DNA of 64,000 nt. It comes from Actimicrobium sp047621665. Lineage in GTDB: Bacteria; Pseudomonadota; Gammaproteobacteria; Burkholderiales; Burkholderiaceae_D. The notes under the pieces were generated by a model. The model saw nothing but the letters and a program-made list of their open reading frames with translations, was not told the origin of the DNA and ran no database searches. The translations under genes were made by a program, and so were the position numbers. This document shows positions 18,095 to 26,387 of the stretch, one piece after another. Positions within the stretch are counted from its first letter, which is position 1. Each line of letters starts with the position of its first letter. The stretch spans positions 3,087 through 67,086 of the forward strand of contig JBLHMB010000014.1 of NCBI GenBank assembly GCA_047621665.1, given 5' to 3'.

Positions 18095-20209
18095 ATGGAC
18101 CTGCCTGTCCTGCGTGAAGAACTCGCGCTGTTTGCCGGACCGGCACTGGCCGATGGCCAGCCCAGCTGGACGCTGCATGATCCGGTGCGCAACCAGTTTT
18201 TTCAGATCGACTGGATGACGTTTGAAATCCTCGGGCGCTGGAATTTGCTGACCCCGGCGGCGATGCTGACCTCGCTCCATATCGAGACCACCTTGCGACC
18301 GGATGCCGACGATGTCGCGGCGGTCGCCACCTTCCTGCGCGATAACCAGCTGGTGCAAGTCGGTGGTGCCGCCAGCGCCATCCGGCTGGCAGCACGGCAG
18401 GCGCATCTGCGCGGCAGCTGGCAACAATGGCTGCTGCATCACTACCTGTTTTTCCGCATTCCGCTGCTGCGTCCGGATGGCTGGCTGACGCGCGGCACGA
18501 CGCTGGTCGCGCCGTTTTACACGCGCACTTTTGCGCAGCTCAGCCTGCTGGCGCTGGTGCTGGGGCTGGTGATGGTCTACCGCGACTGGACCCATTTTTC
18601 CGCAACGCTGCTCGATACCTTCACGCCCAACAGCATCGTCAGCCTCGGCCTTGCCGTGGTCTTCGTCAAAGTGCTGCACGAGCTGGGTCACGCATTTACC
18701 GCCAAGCGGTACGGCTGTCGCGTGCCGGTGATGGGCGTGGCTTTTCTGGTGCTGCTGCCGATGGCCTACACCGACACCAACGAAGTCTGGAAACTGGCCG
18801 ATCGCAAGCAACGCCTGATCGTCGCCGGGGCCGGCGTAGCCACCGAAATGGTGGTGGCGATCTGGGCCACGCTGGCCTGGTGCCTGCTACCGGAAGGCTT
18901 GCCGAAGTCGATCGCGTTCCTGCTCGCCACCACTACCTGGATCGCCACGCTGGCCATCAATGCCAGTCCGTTCATGCGCTTCGATGGCTATTTTTTACTG
19001 TCGGACTGGCTCGCCATGCCGAACCTGCACGGCCGCAGCTTCGCGCTGGCGCGCTGGAAATTGCGCAGCTGGCTGTTCGGACTGCGCCAGGAACCACCGG
19101 AATATTTTTCGCGCCGGCGCGCTGCCGGCCTGATTGCGTTTGCCTGGGCGACCTGGATTTACCGGCTGGTGCTGTTCCTCGGGATTGCCGCGCTGGTCTA
19201 TCATTTTGTCGTCAAGGCGGTCGGCATCCTGCTGTTCGTCATCGAGATCGGCTGGTTCATCGTGCTGCCGCTGTGGCAAGAAATCCGCCACTGGCCGGCG
19301 CTGCTGCACCAGCGCGGTACCAGCGATCCAATGCCGTCGCGCGTGCGCCGCACTGCGCTGCTGCTGGTGTTGTTAGTGCTGCTGGCAGTTGTGCCGTGGC
19401 CGACCCGGCTCAGCGCATCCGGCCTGCTGAAACCGGCCGTGATGTTGCCGACCCATGCTCCGGCCGGTGCGCAACTGATCCGCCTGCCATGGCACGAAGG
19501 CAGCGCCGTCCCGGCCGGTGCGGTACTCCTCGAACTGGCTTCGGCCGAGCTGCCGCTGCGCTGGCACAAAGCGCAAGCCCGCATGACCCAGTTGCGCCAG
19601 CAAAATGCCGATGCTGCCGTCGATGCCGAACAGCGCCAGAATTTGCAGATACTGCAACAGGAGCAAGCCACCGCCGTCGCCGAACTGGCCGGCATCACCG
19701 CCGAACTGGCGTTGTATGCGCCAAGCGCACCGTTCGACGGCATCTTGCGCAACATCGATCCGGAGCTGGTTCCCGGGGTCTGGGTCAGCCAATACGAACG
19801 GCTGGCGGTGTTGGTAAAACCCGGTGCGTGGCAAGTCGATACCTATTTTGATGAAGACGATGTCCAGCGCATTGCGATCGGTGACCATGCGCGGTTTTAT
19901 ACCGATGGCATGACCGGTCCGGTGCTGCACCTGACGGTCAGTGCGATCGAGCCGGACGCGACCCGCGCCTTGCAGGCCACCCAACTGGCTGCGCAGTTCG
20001 GCGGCTCGGTGCTGACGCGCGACAAGCACGGCGTGCAGATTCCGGAACGTGCGGTCTACCGGGTCATGCTGACGACCAGCGACGATCCGGCCAGCCTGTC
20101 GCAACAGAGCTGGCGCGGACGTGTCGTGATTCATGGAAATTGGGAAGCGCCGGTGGTGGCGTTCCTGCGTGCCGGGTTGGTGCTGGTGTGGCGTGAGCTA
20201 GGATTTTGA
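18095..20209 (+). CDS. M50 (site-2-type) membrane metalloprotease fused to an HlyD-like domain
   Basis: The product has 704 residues. The N-terminal 90 residues are soluble and vaguely PqqD/RRE-like (a fold that binds peptide substrates; inference). A multi-spanning peptidase M50 core carries the zinc motif HELGH at residues 195-199 and the third-ligand motif NASPFMRFDGY with Asp297. After further membrane helices (to about residue 445) comes an HlyD-like part with a coiled-coil and barrel, including APFDGILRNIDPELVPG. Related fusions are annotated as putative peptide zinc metalloproteases. Its place as last gene after the adhesin suggests it processes or moves that protein at the inner membrane. 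Confidence 0.88.
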   Translation: MDLPVLREELALFAGPALADGQPSWTLHDPVRNQFFQIDWMTFEILGRWNLLTPAAMLTSLHIETTLRPDADDVAAVATFLRDNQLVQVGGAASAIRLAARQAHLRGSWQQWLLHHYLFFRIPLLRPDGWLTRGTTLVAPFYTRTFAQLSLLALVLGLVMVYRDWTHFSATLLDTFTPNSIVSLGLAVVFVKVLHELGHAFTAKRYGCRVPVMGVAFLVLLPMAYTDTNEVWKLADRKQRLIVAGAGVATEMVVAIWATLAWCLLPEGLPKSIAFLLATTTWIATLAINASPFMRFDGYFLLSDWLAMPNLHGRSFALARWKLRSWLFGLRQEPPEYFSRRRAAGLIAFAWATWIYRLVLFLGIAALVYHFVVKAVGILLFVIEIGWFIVLPLWQEIRHWPALLHQRGTSDPMPSRVRRTALLLVLLVLLAVVPWPTRLSASGLLKPAVMLPTHAPAGAQLIRLPWHEGSAVPAGAVLLELASAELPLRWHKAQARMTQLRQQNADAAVDAEQRQNLQILQQEQATAVAELAGITAELALYAPSAPFDGILRNIDPELVPGVWVSQYERLAVLVKPGAWQVDTYFDEDDVQRIAIGDHARFYTDGMTGPVLHLTVSAIEPDATRALQATQLAAQFGGSVLTRDKHGVQIPERAVYRVMLTTSDDPASLSQQSWRGRVVIHGNWEAPVVAFLRAGLVLVWRELGF

Positions 20210-20215
20210 GACAGG

Positions 20216-20989
20216 CTAAATCCAGTTTTCGACGCTTGGCAGCGACTCGAATCCCGGCCGCGCAAAGTAATAGCCCTGCATCAGGCGTATCCCGTTGTCC
20301 TTGAACCAGCGCGCCTCGCCTTCGGTTTCGACCCCTTCGGCGATGACTTCGACACCCAGCAATCCGGTCGTCAGCAAGATGCCCTTGACGACTGCCTGCT
20401 TGACCGGGTTGGTGTCGATGTCGCGTACCAGCTTGATATCGATCTTGATCAGCGTCGGCTGGAAGTCGGTCAGCAAGCCGAGTCCGGCATACCCGGCACC
20501 GAAATCATCGATCGCGGTAGCAAAACCACGATCCCGGTAGTAGCGGAAAATCGACAGCAGTTTTTCCGGCTCAAGAATCTGTTCGGATTCGGTGACTTCA
20601 AAAATGATCCGGTCGAGCGGAAAACCGGCCGCCTCGGCCGCCAAAATGGTGGTGCGGATACACAGCTCGGGTTGATAAATTGCGTTGGGCAGGAAGTTGA
20701 TCGAGATGCGGCAAGTCATGCCCAGTTGCTGGGCCAGAAAAATACTGCGGATGCGGCAGCCCTGATCGAAGCGGTAGCGGTTTTCGTCGTTCACCATGCC
20801 CAGGATATGCGCAGCGCCTTCGCCATTGACACCGCGCACCAGCGCTTCATAGGCATAAATCGTGCGCTGCTCGACATCGACGATGGGCTGAAAAGCGAAC
20901 GTAAAATCAAAATCCAGTTGATCCTTACAGACGGCACACCCGGGGTCGGGTATGTCGATTGGCAGGACCCTAATGATTTTTTGGGACAC
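20216..20989 (-). CDS. EAL-domain cyclic-di-GMP phosphodiesterase
   Basis: This 257-residue stand-alone EAL protein hydrolyses c-di-GMP to pGpG. The catalytic signatures are intact: EALVRG (residues 48-53), EVTESE, DDFGAGYAG and EGVETEGE. A short N-terminal segment has a C-x2-C pair (residues 18 and 21) but no sensor domain. The GTG start at 20989 follows GGAGAG at good spacing. It converges with the M50 gene, with only six bases between stops. Since c-di-GMP commonly controls adhesin release and biofilm genes, a functional tie to the neighbouring adhesin operon is possible but not shown. Confidence 0.93.
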   Translation of the reverse strand: MSQKIIRVLPIDIPDPGCAVCKDQLDFDFTFAFQPIVDVEQRTIYAYEALVRGVNGEGAAHILGMVNDENRYRFDQGCRIRSIFLAQQLGMTCRISINFLPNAIYQPELCIRTTILAAEAAGFPLDRIIFEVTESEQILEPEKLLSIFRYYRDRGFATAIDDFGAGYAGLGLLTDFQPTLIKIDIKLVRDIDTNPVKQAVVKGILLTTGLLGVEVIAEGVETEGEARWFKDNGIRLMQGYYFARPGFESLPSVENWI

Positions 20990-21086
20990 GATGAACTCTC
21001 CGGTATATTTTTAAACTGGGCGGATGGTAACACCCCATGTAGAAATAACCAGACTTACGATCAACAGCACGCATTGATCGATCAGA

Positions 21087-21776
21087 TCAGCCCGCCATCA
21101 TCACCGGACCACCTTTACCGATAGCCCGCTGATACGCCGGCCGCGCATTCATTTTCTTTTTGTAGGCCATCAGTGCCGGGAATTGCTTGCCTGCTGTCGC
21201 ACGCGACAGCGCCGCTTCCACCGCAAAGCTCATCTGAAAATCGGCCATTGTCATCTGTTCACCGGCAAACCACGCGTGCCTGGTCAGATGCTGTTCCATG
21301 TACGCCATCGCAGTGGCCAGGTTCGGGTCGATCAATATCAGCTGTACCTGTTCGCATAATTTGCGGGCGATGGGGCGCACAAAAAATGGCATCGGCTGGG
21401 TAGGGATACTCGTGAATACCAGTTTCATGACCAGCCAGTTCATCAGCGAGCCTTCGGCAAAATGCATCCAGAAACGGCATTCGCGATATTCGGGCGTGCC
21501 CTGCCGGGGTTGCAGTGCGGCGACGTCGCTGGTGCCCTTGTCGCCATAGGTCTCGACCAGATATTCGACAATCGCACCGGATTCAGCCACCGTGACCCCG
21601 CCATCGGTGATAACCGGCGACTTGCCCATCGGATGGATGGCTTTCAATTCGGGCGGAGCGAGCTTGGTCTTTTTATTGCGCTGATAGCGCTTGATCTCGT
21701 ACGGAACGCCCAGTTCTTCGAGCAGCCAGAGAATGCGCTGCGAACGGGAAGTATCGAGATGGTGGAGGGTAAGCAT
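21087..21776 (-). CDS. Glutathione S-transferase family protein
   Basis: This 229-residue cytosolic GST has an N-terminal thioredoxin-like domain starting MLTLHHLDTSRSQRILWLLEE, with a Ser near position 10-12 as the likely glutathione-activating residue. The conserved VPYEIKRYQR and cis-Pro/ESGAIVEYLVE motifs follow, then an all-helical C-terminal domain with GEQMTMADFQMSF. It is monocistronic. The substrate is unknown; detoxification of electrophiles or peroxides is typical of the family. Confidence 0.93.
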   Translation of the reverse strand: MLTLHHLDTSRSQRILWLLEELGVPYEIKRYQRNKKTKLAPPELKAIHPMGKSPVITDGGVTVAESGAIVEYLVETYGDKGTSDVAALQPRQGTPEYRECRFWMHFAEGSLMNWLVMKLVFTSIPTQPMPFFVRPIARKLCEQVQLILIDPNLATAMAYMEQHLTRHAWFAGEQMTMADFQMSFAVEAALSRATAGKQFPALMAYKKKMNARPAYQRAIGKGGPVMMAG

Positions 21777-21866
21777 GGTTTCCTGTCAGTGAGAGCGCGC
21801 TGTGCGCAACGGTTTTCGAGTGTACACGGCGAACCGGCCGCCTTGCCGGGGTGCTGCGGTAGCAGT

Positions 21867-21972
21867 AAAAACTTATGCCCGGATTGTGTGAACAACTTTG
21901 TGCATAACCCTGTGTGAAGCAGCCGCAAGGCAGTCGCCATGCCGGTGCGCGACACTGCCTTATTTTTAAGCA
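21867..21972 (+). repeat. Dispersed repeat copy A with a DnaA-box-like sequence, upstream of the parB-like gene
   Basis: About 106 bp starting AAAACTTATGCCC, containing TGTGAACAAC and TTGTGCATAACCCTG and ending TTTAAGCA. A second copy lies at 55733-55837. The complement of TTGTGCATAA contains TTATGCACA, which fits the DnaA box pattern. The element lies about 170 bases before the parB-like start, in a 366-base gap without another gene. Confidence 0.6.
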
Positions 21973-22142
21973 GGACAACATCGTACTGGCGACGCGCCTG
22001 TCTGCGACCACGACAGCGAACACTTCAGCAACAACTGCTTTACCATGTCGATCCCGTCGCACCGGCGCACCGTGCGGATCGTCGCACCGACGCCGTTTGC
22101 GCTGATGCCGGATGCCACTTACTACAAAGATCAAGGTCACCC

Positions 22143-22940
22143 ATGAACATCACCATCAACGATGCATTACGCAGTTACATCGACCCGCTCACCATCGACG
22201 AATACACAGCGCTTGAGCGCAGTCTGCTCGCTGAGGGTTGTCGTGACGCGCTGGTCCTGTGGGGCGACGTCCTGATCGACGGCCATAACCGCTACGCGAT
22301 TTACCGCCAGCACGGGATCGCTTTTCAGGCCGTGCAAAATGCCAGCTTCGGCTCCCTCGACGACGTGATGCTGTGGATGATCGATAACCATCTGGCACGA
22401 CGCAGCGTGTCGGATTTCCAGCGTGGCGTGCTGGCGTTGCGCAAAAAAGAAATCGTCGCGACGCGCCAGCGATTGCAATTGCAGGAGGCGCCTGCCGGTG
22501 CACCGGCCAACCCGCCCGCCACCACACCGGTCACCCCACCGATCGCTACCCGCGACGACGTCGCCCGGCTTGCCGGCATCAGCAGCAATACGATTACGCA
22601 GATCGAAAAAATCCAGAAAGCCGCGACGCCGGAACTGGTCAATGCAGTACGCGCCGGCACCATCTCGATTAATGCGGCAGCGGCAGTGGCGACACTGCCC
22701 GCCGCCAAACAGGTCGCTGCCGTCGCCGGTGGCAAAAAAGAATTGCAGCAAGCGGCGAAACAGGTGCGCGAGCTGAAGGCCGGGAGCCGCACTCCAAAGT
22801 TAAGCGCACCCGCCAGCGAAACAGGGGAACCCGAATCGCTGCAAGCCAGAGTCGCCGAACTGACTGCCGAGAATGCCGCCTTGACCGACCGGATTGTGCT
22901 GCTGACCGCCGCGCTGGAAGAAGCGCGGCGCGCGGCCTGA
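22143..22940 (+). CDS. ParB/RepB-like DNA-binding protein
   Basis: This roughly 265-residue protein has a ParB N-terminal (sulfiredoxin-like) domain, recognised by LIDGHNRYAIYRQHGI (about residues 40-55), then a helix-turn-helix region near RDDVARLAGISSNTITQIEKI and a C-terminal coiled coil. The ATG at 22143 follows CAAGGT. The longer frame back to 21939 is rejected because it runs through the DnaA-box repeat. No parA is adjacent, so it is more likely an orphan regulator or a plasmid or island relic than the chromosomal segregation protein. Its stop abuts the convergent glycerate kinase gene. Confidence 0.75.
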   Translation: MNITINDALRSYIDPLTIDEYTALERSLLAEGCRDALVLWGDVLIDGHNRYAIYRQHGIAFQAVQNASFGSLDDVMLWMIDNHLARRSVSDFQRGVLALRKKEIVATRQRLQLQEAPAGAPANPPATTPVTPPIATRDDVARLAGISSNTITQIEKIQKAATPELVNAVRAGTISINAAAAVATLPAAKQVAAVAGGKKELQQAAKQVRELKAGSRTPKLSAPASETGEPESLQARVAELTAENAALTDRIVLLTAALEEARRAA

Positions 22941-24197
22941 TCAGGAAATCAGGATCGCCCTGAAATCATTGACGTTGGTTTTGGTCGGACCGGTGATGAC
23001 AGCATCGCCGAGTGCGCCAAAAAAGCCGTGGCCATCATTATTGTCCAGACTGTCCCGGGGACGGAGTCCAAGTGCCCACGCGCGCGCCAGCGAATCTGGC
23101 ATCAGCAGCGCACCGGCAATATCGACCATGCCGTCAACGCCGTCGGTGTCTGCCGCCAGCGCATGAATGGCAGCGTGACCATTAAGCGCGACGCCAAGCG
23201 ACAGCAAAAATTCGACATTGCGACCACCGCTGCCATTCCCCTTGACGGTGACGGTGGTCTCGCCACCCGACAATAAAACACAAGGCCGCGTGAAGGGCAT
23301 GTCGTGCGTCGCCACCTGCAGCGCAATCCCGGCCATGACCCGGCCAACTTCCGCAGCTTCGCCTTCAATCGCGTCGCCCAGCACATGCGCGGCAATCCCG
23401 CTTTGACTGGCCACTTCGGCTGCAGCCATCAACGCCATTTGCGGCGTGGCGATCAGGTGCGCTTCGCAGCGCGCCAGCCGTGCATCATCGGGCTTGACCG
23501 ATTCACCGGCACCCGACTCCAGCACCGTGCGCGCAGCACCCGGCAAGGTAATGCCATAGCGACGCACGATGTCTAGCGCTTGCGCGCACGTGGTCGCATC
23601 ACCCACGGTCGGACCCGAAGCAATATCGATCGGATCATCGCCCGGCACATCCGAAATCAGCAGCGTGACCACGCGCGCCGGAAAACAGGCGGCAGCCAGC
23701 CGGCCACCCTTGATCGCAGACAGATGGCGGCGCACACAATTCATTTCGGTGATGCTCGCGCCACATTGCAACAAAGCCTTGTTGATCGCCTGCTTGTCGG
23801 CCAGCGTGATGCCGGCGGCAGGCAATGGCATCAGCGCCGAACCGCCACCGGAAATCAGGCAGATCACCAGATCATCGGCCGTCAATCCCTGCACCAGTTG
23901 CAGGATGCGTTGCGCGGCATCCAGCCCGGCCTGGTCGGGAACCGGATGGGCGGCTTCGACAATCTCGATGCGGGTGCACGGCGCGGCGTAACCGTAGCGC
24001 GTGACGACCAGTCCGGTCAGCGGCGCAGGCCAATGCAACTCCAGCACCCGTGCCATTTCAGCCGAGGCCTTGCCGGCACCGATGACAATGGTTCTTCCGC
24101 TTGGCGCAGCCGGCAGGAACAACGGAATGCAGTGCGTCGGTTGCGCGGCTTCGACCGCCGCATCGAACATTTTTCGAAGCAAACTTGCTGGTTCCAT
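22941..24197 (-). CDS. Glycerate 2-kinase (MOFRL family; TtuD/GckA type)
   Basis: This 418-residue protein has an N-terminal DUF4147 domain, with IGAGKASAEMARVLE and ISGGGSALMPLP, and a C-terminal MOFRL domain with LSGGETTVTVKGNGSGGRNVE. Such enzymes phosphorylate D-glycerate at O2 using ATP; older annotations call them hydroxypyruvate reductase. An unusually good ribosome binding site (AAGGAGAT) precedes the ATG. The gene lies only 18 bases after the TerD-TerA fusion on the same strand, so it appears to be the last gene of the ter operon rather than part of a tartrate or glyoxylate operon. Confidence 0.92.
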   Translation of the reverse strand: MEPASLLRKMFDAAVEAAQPTHCIPLFLPAAPSGRTIVIGAGKASAEMARVLELHWPAPLTGLVVTRYGYAAPCTRIEIVEAAHPVPDQAGLDAAQRILQLVQGLTADDLVICLISGGGSALMPLPAAGITLADKQAINKALLQCGASITEMNCVRRHLSAIKGGRLAAACFPARVVTLLISDVPGDDPIDIASGPTVGDATTCAQALDIVRRYGITLPGAARTVLESGAGESVKPDDARLARCEAHLIATPQMALMAAAEVASQSGIAAHVLGDAIEGEAAEVGRVMAGIALQVATHDMPFTRPCVLLSGGETTVTVKGNGSGGRNVEFLLSLGVALNGHAAIHALAADTDGVDGMVDIAGALLMPDSLARAWALGLRPRDSLDNNDGHGFFGALGDAVITGPTKTNVNDFRAILIS

Positions 24198-24215
24198 GAG
24201 GGGAATCTCCTTGAT

Positions 24216-25454
24216 TTAATCTTTACGGCCGGTCTTCCAGCGCATCCCGAAACCGTAACGGCGATCCATCATCTCATGCGCACCGACGCCACCTTCGGCG
24301 CCGAAATATTCGGCCAGCTTGGTGACCTGAAATTTGCCACCCACATTGTCGATCATGGCGATCGCGCACATCATCTGGGCATTGTTGCCGTTGTCCAGTT
24401 TGACCTCGACCGGTGCCTGACCGGGTGCCTCGATGGTGACTACGCCATCGGTCGCCGCCCAGTTGGCCGCGCCTTCGTAAATGAAGGTAAAGATCAGCGC
24501 GCGCTTGATGTGGGCGAACTGATCGCCGTTGATGAACATGTTCTCGCCATCCGTGCTGGTGCCGGTCCGGTCGTCACCGGCGAGCGAAATGTAGGGTGAC
24601 GCTTCAAAATTTCCCCACGCTTTTCCGAGTGCCTGGATGCCGCCTTTTTTACCATCGGTCAGCTCATAGAGACAGGCCAGATCCAGATCGATACCGCCGC
24701 TTTTTTTGGCATCGCCCAGCAAGCGACTGAAGAATCCCGCTTTTTCTGGCGCAGCAATCGACGGGTTCTGGTTCCAGTTCAGATTGACACGGACCCGGCC
24801 ATAACCTTGCCCGCCCTTTTTTTCGAGGCTGACTTTGTCACCTTGTTTTTCCAGCGTGATCTTCGATAGCGAGACTGCCGGTGCCGGTGAAGGTGCAGGC
24901 GCAGGTGCAGGTGCAGGTGCAGGTGACGCCGACGGCGCAGCAGCCGCCTGCTCGCCACCAAAATGCGTCAGCAGCGACGACAGCCCGCCCGCAAAACCCT
25001 GCCCCACTGCGCCAAATCGCCACACCCCGTCCTTGCGATAAATCTCGCCGGCGATCAGGGCGACCTCGGTATTGAAATCGGCACCGATCAATGGAAACGT
25101 TACCGCATCACCGAGCACCAGCGCGCCGGGCGCGATGTTGGCCATGGAGCCGGGACCGTCGATGGCGGCGGTGAATACCAGCTTCGCAATCGATGCCGGC
25201 AATTTGGCAAGATCAATCCGGTACACCGCCTTGCCTGACGATTGATCCAGTGTGATGGCGTTTTCCGGCGAGGCGGTCTGATTGAAAAAAACCAGATAGC
25301 GGTCATCCGACAACTTGTCGTTGCCATCCAGTCCAAAACAGGACACATCAATCGACGCGCCGGGTAAGGACACATCGAGCGTCACCGTCAACTGTTCCTG
25401 GCAACCCAGGTCGGTCAGTTTGCCTTTTTGCCCACGTGAAAATGTTTTCATCAA
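24216..25454 (-). CDS. TerD-TerA fusion protein of the Ter stress system
   Basis: The product has 412 residues: an N-terminal TerD-like domain (about 10-175, with FGLDGNDKLSDDRYLVFFNQ and GEIYRKDGVWRFGAVGQGF), a Pro/Ala linker encoded by a hexanucleotide repeat, a second region starting SKITLEKQGDKVSLEKKGG, and a TerA-like C-terminal part (GDDRTGTSTDGENMFINGDQ, FIYEGAANWA). TerD domains bind calcium through Asp-rich loops. The TerA half keeps GDDRTG but not the full GDGDDE motif of the other TerD proteins here. AGGAGAG precedes the ATG. It is the penultimate gene of the leftward operon. Confidence 0.88.
   Translation of the reverse strand: MMKTFSRGQKGKLTDLGCQEQLTVTLDVSLPGASIDVSCFGLDGNDKLSDDRYLVFFNQTASPENAITLDQSSGKAVYRIDLAKLPASIAKLVFTAAIDGPGSMANIAPGALVLGDAVTFPLIGADFNTEVALIAGEIYRKDGVWRFGAVGQGFAGGLSSLLTHFGGEQAAAAPSASPAPAPAPAPAPSPAPAVSLSKITLEKQGDKVSLEKKGGQGYGRVRVNLNWNQNPSIAAPEKAGFFSRLLGDAKKSGGIDLDLACLYELTDGKKGGIQALGKAWGNFEASPYISLAGDDRTGTSTDGENMFINGDQFAHIKRALIFTFIYEGAANWAATDGVVTIEAPGQAPVEVKLDNGNNAQMMCAIAMIDNVGGKFQVTKLAEYFGAEGGVGAHEMMDRRYGFGMRWKTGRKD
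24892..24925. repeat. Hexanucleotide tandem repeat in the TerD-TerA linker
   Basis: Five units of GGTGCA (the second is GGCGCA) plus a partial unit, read on the plus strand. On the coding strand they encode alternating Ala-Pro. The unit length is a multiple of three, so slippage would change linker length without breaking the frame. Confidence 0.85.
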
Positions 25455-25475
25455 AATCTCTCCTGTGTAGTGTGA

Positions 25476-26387
25476 TTACTTGACGGCCGGATCAGCCGGG
25501 TCAGCCGACTGATGGGCACCAAAATGAGATGCTTGTGCAATCGTGCGTTGTGCCCAGGCCCGGTGGGTCGTCACTTCGCACATCGAGTTATCGAGCTTGA
25601 AGACAGCCGGACTGTCTGCCGCAAGAATCGCTTCGGCCGATGCCAGATCGCGCGGCCTGACCATGAAGTGGCGCTCGATCTGGGCAATCTGGTCGGGATG
25701 AATCGCGGTCTTGCCGACCATTCCGTGGGCCAGATCTTCCTCGACTTCCTGCGCCAGCAAGTCCGGCAAATCCAGATGTTCGAAGACCGGCGCAGTCAGA
25801 CAAAATCCGTACGGCCGAAAAGTCGTCACGAGCCGGGCGATGACCGGCCCCAGCGGCGTGCGATAGATGGTCATGTTGCGCGGGCGACGCAAGCCCAGCA
25901 AACCGAACAGATCATTGCCGCCTATCCGCAGCGCCAGAATGCGCGGACGCACACCGGGCGACTCCAGAAATACGCGCAACTCACGCATCTCGGCATCGTC
26001 GAATACGTCGGCCGTTTCCAGCGTAGGCATCAGCACATGACGCGTGTCACGCACATAGCGCAGATACGACGGCATGTTGTGCCGACTCGCCTTCGGAATC
26101 ACGAAACCAGTCAGCTTGTCGGCACCCGGCATCGCCAGCACACGCGCCAGTACCTCGGCATTACGCACCCGTACAAAGCGCTCGGAGCGCGTAGCAGGCG
26201 GCATATTCTGCAGTGCGACGCTGAGCTGGAACAGCGCGTAACTGAGGTCTTTTTCAGCGACCGCATCTTCGGTACAAAAAATAACCGAGCGCACCTGCGC
26301 CAGCTTTTCACCGTTGGCGACCGCTGTCAGGTCGGGATGATTAGCGGGCACATACAGCGAGGCGCCGGGCAGTTTGTCGTTAAACAT
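25476..26387 (-). CDS. HpcH/HpaI aldolase / citrate lyase-like (CitE family) protein
   Basis: This 303-residue TIM-barrel protein of the CitE/HpcH family shows the C-terminal signature GMVGKTAIHPDQI and the mid-region IGGNDLFGLLGLRRP. The family cleaves or forms C-C or thioester bonds with Mg2+ and acidic residues. Here it belongs to the Ter-linked biosynthetic set, which includes phosphoribosyltransferases, HAD and ATP-grasp proteins. The start at 26387 has AGGAGCG upstream and overlaps the end of the preceding gene by eight bases. The exact reaction is not known. Confidence 0.88.
   Translation of the reverse strand: MFNDKLPGASLYVPANHPDLTAVANGEKLAQVRSVIFCTEDAVAEKDLSYALFQLSVALQNMPPATRSERFVRVRNAEVLARVLAMPGADKLTGFVIPKASRHNMPSYLRYVRDTRHVLMPTLETADVFDDAEMRELRVFLESPGVRPRILALRIGGNDLFGLLGLRRPRNMTIYRTPLGPVIARLVTTFRPYGFCLTAPVFEHLDLPDLLAQEVEEDLAHGMVGKTAIHPDQIAQIERHFMVRPRDLASAEAILAADSPAVFKLDNSMCEVTTHRAWAQRTIAQASHFGAHQSADPADPAVK

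Noticed and set aside
16421..18811. Open minus-strand frame of 796 codons opposite the adhesin end, the GAF-HlyD gene and the M50 gene start
   Set aside because: The translation is Gln/Arg/His-rich with no domain. The opposite strand encodes well-recognised, coupled genes, so this is a codon-bias shadow.
21939..22142. N-terminal extension of the parB-like gene
   Set aside because: It would translate the DnaA-box repeat. The ATG at 22143 has a better context and starts the domain.
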